Shown here: piece by piece, positions 61,516 to 64,000 of the stretch
Position numbering within the stretch: the stretch's first letter is position 1
Layout of the letters: every line of letters starts with the position of its first letter
Source of the DNA: Juglans regia
Lineage: Eukaryota > Streptophyta > Magnoliopsida > Fagales > Juglandaceae
Direction: 5' to 3'
Assembly: GCF_001411555.2 (NCBI RefSeq)
Contig: NC_049912.1
Location: forward strand, 14,517,145 to 14,581,144
DNA length: 64,000 bases
The notes under the pieces: generated by a model
Seen by the model: only the letters and a program-made list of their open reading frames with translations
Databases searched by the model: none
What the model was told of the DNA's origin: nothing
Translations under genes and position numbers: made by a program

Positions 61516-62255
61516 CTGAAAACAAACAACAAGAACAAATGTAAGAGTATGACATTAATTGTAGGGGACCAATTTACGCGTAAAAAACAAAAGCAACAAT
61601 TGTGTAGATTATATGCCCGATTTTATAATTAATTACAAAATTTATTACGAGATTGATATATATATATATATATATCTTCTAGAATTCTTGATTAAGATCA
61701 TCTAGAATATGCCCGATTGAGTAGGAGAAAGATAGACTCGTAATACAATCGTGTAGATTACATTTCAAGAGACTTTGGGTAAAATAAAATAAATGAACTC
61801 TTTAACTGAATTTATTGGAGTTTTAGTTGAGTTAATGACAATAGTAAAGCATGACTTACCTTCAATAATTTTTGTATTTTAATTTTTTTTTCTTGTTTTA
61901 TTTTTCTCCACTTTGGGATGACATATGTCACATACACACCAAATTTATTAAATTTTCTCCGCCATCTATTCATGTAGCAATATATAATCATCTCTTCTTG
62001 GATCCAAATTTAATAATTTATTCTTGTTAGGAAGAATTCTCCGCCATCTCAACAAACCACAACAAAGCTGAAAGATGCTAATACAATCAATCTTCGATGT
62101 TCAAAACAGGATTACTAGCTAGTTTATCTCCTGATGACTGGTTATATTGACTACTCATCATGACCAACTCATGATAACTCAAATTTTTTTATTTTCTACG
62201 TACTTATGACTTGGTTTTTTTTTTCAATTGTTTCAAGATCTTTGGCACTTTCAAA

Positions 62256-62410
62256 TTAAACCGGCCAGTGAAATAATAGAGACCAAACTGTTCTAAAAAA
62301 AATCAACCTTTCCCTCAAATGAGTTCCTTAACTTCCTTCTCTCTTTTAAACCGGCCAGTGAAATAATTAAATCAACATTTCCCTCAAATTAAACTGGCCA
62401 GTGAAATAAT
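62256..62410 (-). repeat. 22-bp motif repeated three times in the hAT 5' zone
   Basis: TTAAACCGGCCAGTGAAATA (plus AT) occurs at 62256-62277 and 62346-62367, and with one change at 62389-62410. Spacing is irregular. It lies upstream of the transposase start. Confidence 0.8.
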
Positions 62411-62440
62411 TATTCATGACCTGCGCTTAATCCCAAATAC

Positions 62441-62680
62441 AATTACATATAGAAGAACATTACGATTTTACATACAGAAGAAGCATAAATAATTCAATCG
62501 GGAATCATGGGTGTTACGGGCCTGTTTGGATGCCGAGAAAAACTATAGAACAACTGTACAATTACATACAGAAGAACATTACGATTTTACATACAGAAGA
62601 AGCATAAAAAATTCAATTGGGAATCATGGGTGTTACGGGTTACCCCTGTTTGGATGCCGAGAAAAACTACAGAAAGTTTG
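62441..62680 (-). repeat. About 120-bp tandem duplication in the hAT 5' zone
   Basis: The block starting AATTACATATAGAAGAACAT (62441) recurs at 62560, including the 'gggaatcatgggtgttacggg' and 'cctgtttggatgccgagaaa' parts (62521 and 62645). The second copy has a few extra bases. Confidence 0.85.
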
Positions 62681-63314
62681 TACAACACATTTAACAACTC
62701 GAAAATCACATTTTCTTACAGTGGAAGGCACGGCGTGGGCGACGGGCGTGGGCGACAGGCGTGGGCGACGGGGCACTGGCGGCGGCAAGTGCGAATCCGT
62801 GGTTTAAATCTTTGTGGGCGACTCGGCGTCACCGTGAAACTAGAGGGGGGCGGCGTCACCGTGAGGCTCGAAGACTGAAGCAAACTGGAGTGGAGGCGAC
62901 GCAACGTCACCATGAAGATGAGTGGAGCGACGAGCCTGGAGGGCGGCGTCGTCGTCGCGAGGAGCCGAGGAGTTCGACCTTCGGATCGCGTTTCTGAAGA
63001 AGGAAGAACGACGAAACACGAAACAGGGGGGGCGGCTGATTGAGTTAGGGTTTTTTTTTTAATTAGTTTTTATACTTTTAGTTATAGCCTTTAGGTTATA
63101 AGGGTAAAGGGTATAAGGGTAATTTTAACTTTCTTAACGGGTCATAACGGGTTATAACGGGTTGACCCGTTAGTGACCCGTTAAGCTATCGTGTCTTAAC
63201 GGGTCAACCCGTTTTGACCCGAACCAGTTAAGACTAAACCCTAACCCATTTTTATCGTGTCGTATTCGTGTTGGGTTAACGGGTCGTGTCACATTTGCCA
63301 CCCCTAGTCAGAAT

Positions 63315-63452
63315 AAGTTATTTGGGCCGCCGAGGGGGCTGGTCCCACTCTCCAGGACGAGGAGGCTGAGCCGCCTGCTCACCTATCATCCTTCATGGGG
63401 AGGTAATTTGTTCGCAGGGAAGGGTAAGTTTGGGTCAAGCTGGTGCTAATCC
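63315..63452 (+). repeat. Gypsy-type element repeat, resumed after the hAT insertion
   Basis: AAGTTATTTGGGCCGCC and GGTAAGTTTGGGTCAAGCTGG match the repeat units at 58125-58200. So this is host-element sequence interrupted by the MITE and the hAT element. Confidence 0.65.
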
Positions 63453-64000
63453 TGTAACAATTGGCAAGAAATTCACTAGTGGAATTTCTATTGACTTTAG
63501 GAACCTTGTGAAAACCCCATAAGTTTTTACAAATCGATCAATCATGCAAGTTTTAGTCTGTCAACATAGTCAGTGTTATCACTCACTATGGTGCAAGAAA
63601 TATAAGTTTAATTATTTGAGGTAGTTAGAAGTGTCAACACGTGTTTTGGTCTACGCCATTAGACTCAACTGATTATTTGGGATTTTATGGCTCAATAACC
63701 CAATTTTATAATTCCGGACGAAACGCCTGTTCGAAATTGTGAAATTATTTTTTAGGGCACTTTAGGGTTGAATTTCGGTAAACAATTTTCACTATAGGTT
63801 AATATGAATATTTATAATTTTTCAATACCAAGTTTATTATGATTTTTTTTGGAGTGAATAGTAACCTCGACAAGCACACCGAGTGCAGTGTTTTCAAAAT
63901 CACAGTGTGAAATGTTCAAATTAGGTTAGAGAAGTTTTATTCACCACACATAGTGAATGGTATTAGACATTTGGCACAAAGAGGAACCATTAGATAGATT
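63453..64000 (+). mobile_element. Gypsy LTR, 5' part (continues past the window)
   Basis: Starts TGTAACAATTGGCAAGAAAT and follows the first ~560 bp of the solo LTR at 35375 closely (shared 'ggaatttctattgactttagg' and 'gtcaacatagtcagtgttatcactcac' blocks). It interrupts the repeat zone of the gypsy-type element. The sequence before it (AATCC) would be one half of its target duplication. Confidence 0.85.

Larger units (their letters stand above)
58818..63306 (-). mobile_element. Near-complete hAT transposon, 4.5 kb
   Basis: The left end TAGGGGTGTCAAATCGTG and the right end, reversed, TAGGGGTGGCAAATGTGA form short imperfect terminal inverted repeats. It is flanked by GTCAGAAT (58810-58817 and 63307-63314). 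Both subterminal zones (58835-59095 and 63135-63290) are packed with copies of ACGACCCG/CGGGTCGT and AACGGGT, the kind of clustered sites that hAT transposases bind. It carries one transposase gene on the minus strand and a GC-rich 5' zone (62715-63010) that may be an untranslated first exon. The transposase is mutated, so the copy is probably immobile by itself. Confidence 0.93.

Overview
The window is a transposable-element-rich stretch of a plant nuclear genome. It contains spliced eukaryotic genes, L1-type LINEs carrying a plant-type RNase H domain, Ty3/gypsy and Ty1/copia LTR elements primed by initiator tRNA-Met, MITEs, a plant hAT element and a plant-specific PORR gene. A woody eudicot (possibly Fagales) fits the style of the LTRs and MITEs, but that is a weak inference. 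Only one host gene looks intact: an intronless-ORF PORR-domain organelle RNA-binding protein at 24415-25755. No tRNA, rRNA or CRISPR structure was recognised.

Layout, left half. 1-9640 is a nest. A gypsy-type LTR (ends 1990) lies inside one LTR of a large non-coding LTR element on the minus strand (LTRs 1991-4063 and 5979-8729, tRNA-Met primer site 5961-5976, polypurine tract 4064-4076). That element sits inside the gag of a decayed copia element (8730-9640). 9792-10063 is a Mutator-type MITE with a perfect 9-bp target duplication, and 10776-10854 is a SINE tail with a 14-bp duplication. 11818-14212 is the most unusual part: pieces of at least seven unrelated nuclear genes lie head to tail on the plus strand (HSP90, AIR synthase, PPR, serine carboxypeptidase-like, ketol-acid reductoisomerase, CDPK and autoinhibited Ca2+-ATPase), as expected of a gene-capturing transposon. 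14614-20620 is a complete but mutated LINE on the minus strand with a 15-bp target duplication. 21300-22969 is a gypsy LTR fragment, next to a histone H3 fragment.

Layout, right half. 27567-32279 is AT-rich and unassigned. 32280-34380 is a copia remnant (LTR, gag, protease start) on the minus strand. 34381-48571 is a gypsy LTR on the minus strand, split by a 4.3-kb solo LTR (35375-39696, duplication AGGAT) and a complete LINE (39979-45969). A sister LTR at 54163-57666, itself a solo LTR with duplication GAAGA, preserves the empty sites of both insertions. 49508-58434 is a decayed gypsy-type element with a PF04195-like protein and tandem repeats. A hAT-type MITE (58435-58809) and a near-complete hAT transposon (58818-63306) follow, separated and flanked by three copies of the same octamer GTCAGAAT. 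The window ends in the 5' part of another gypsy LTR.

The elements form an insertion record: target duplications and paralogous empty sites let the order of events be read directly. Nearly all coding sequence belongs to broken mobile elements. Coordinates of decayed fragments are approximate because they were read by eye.
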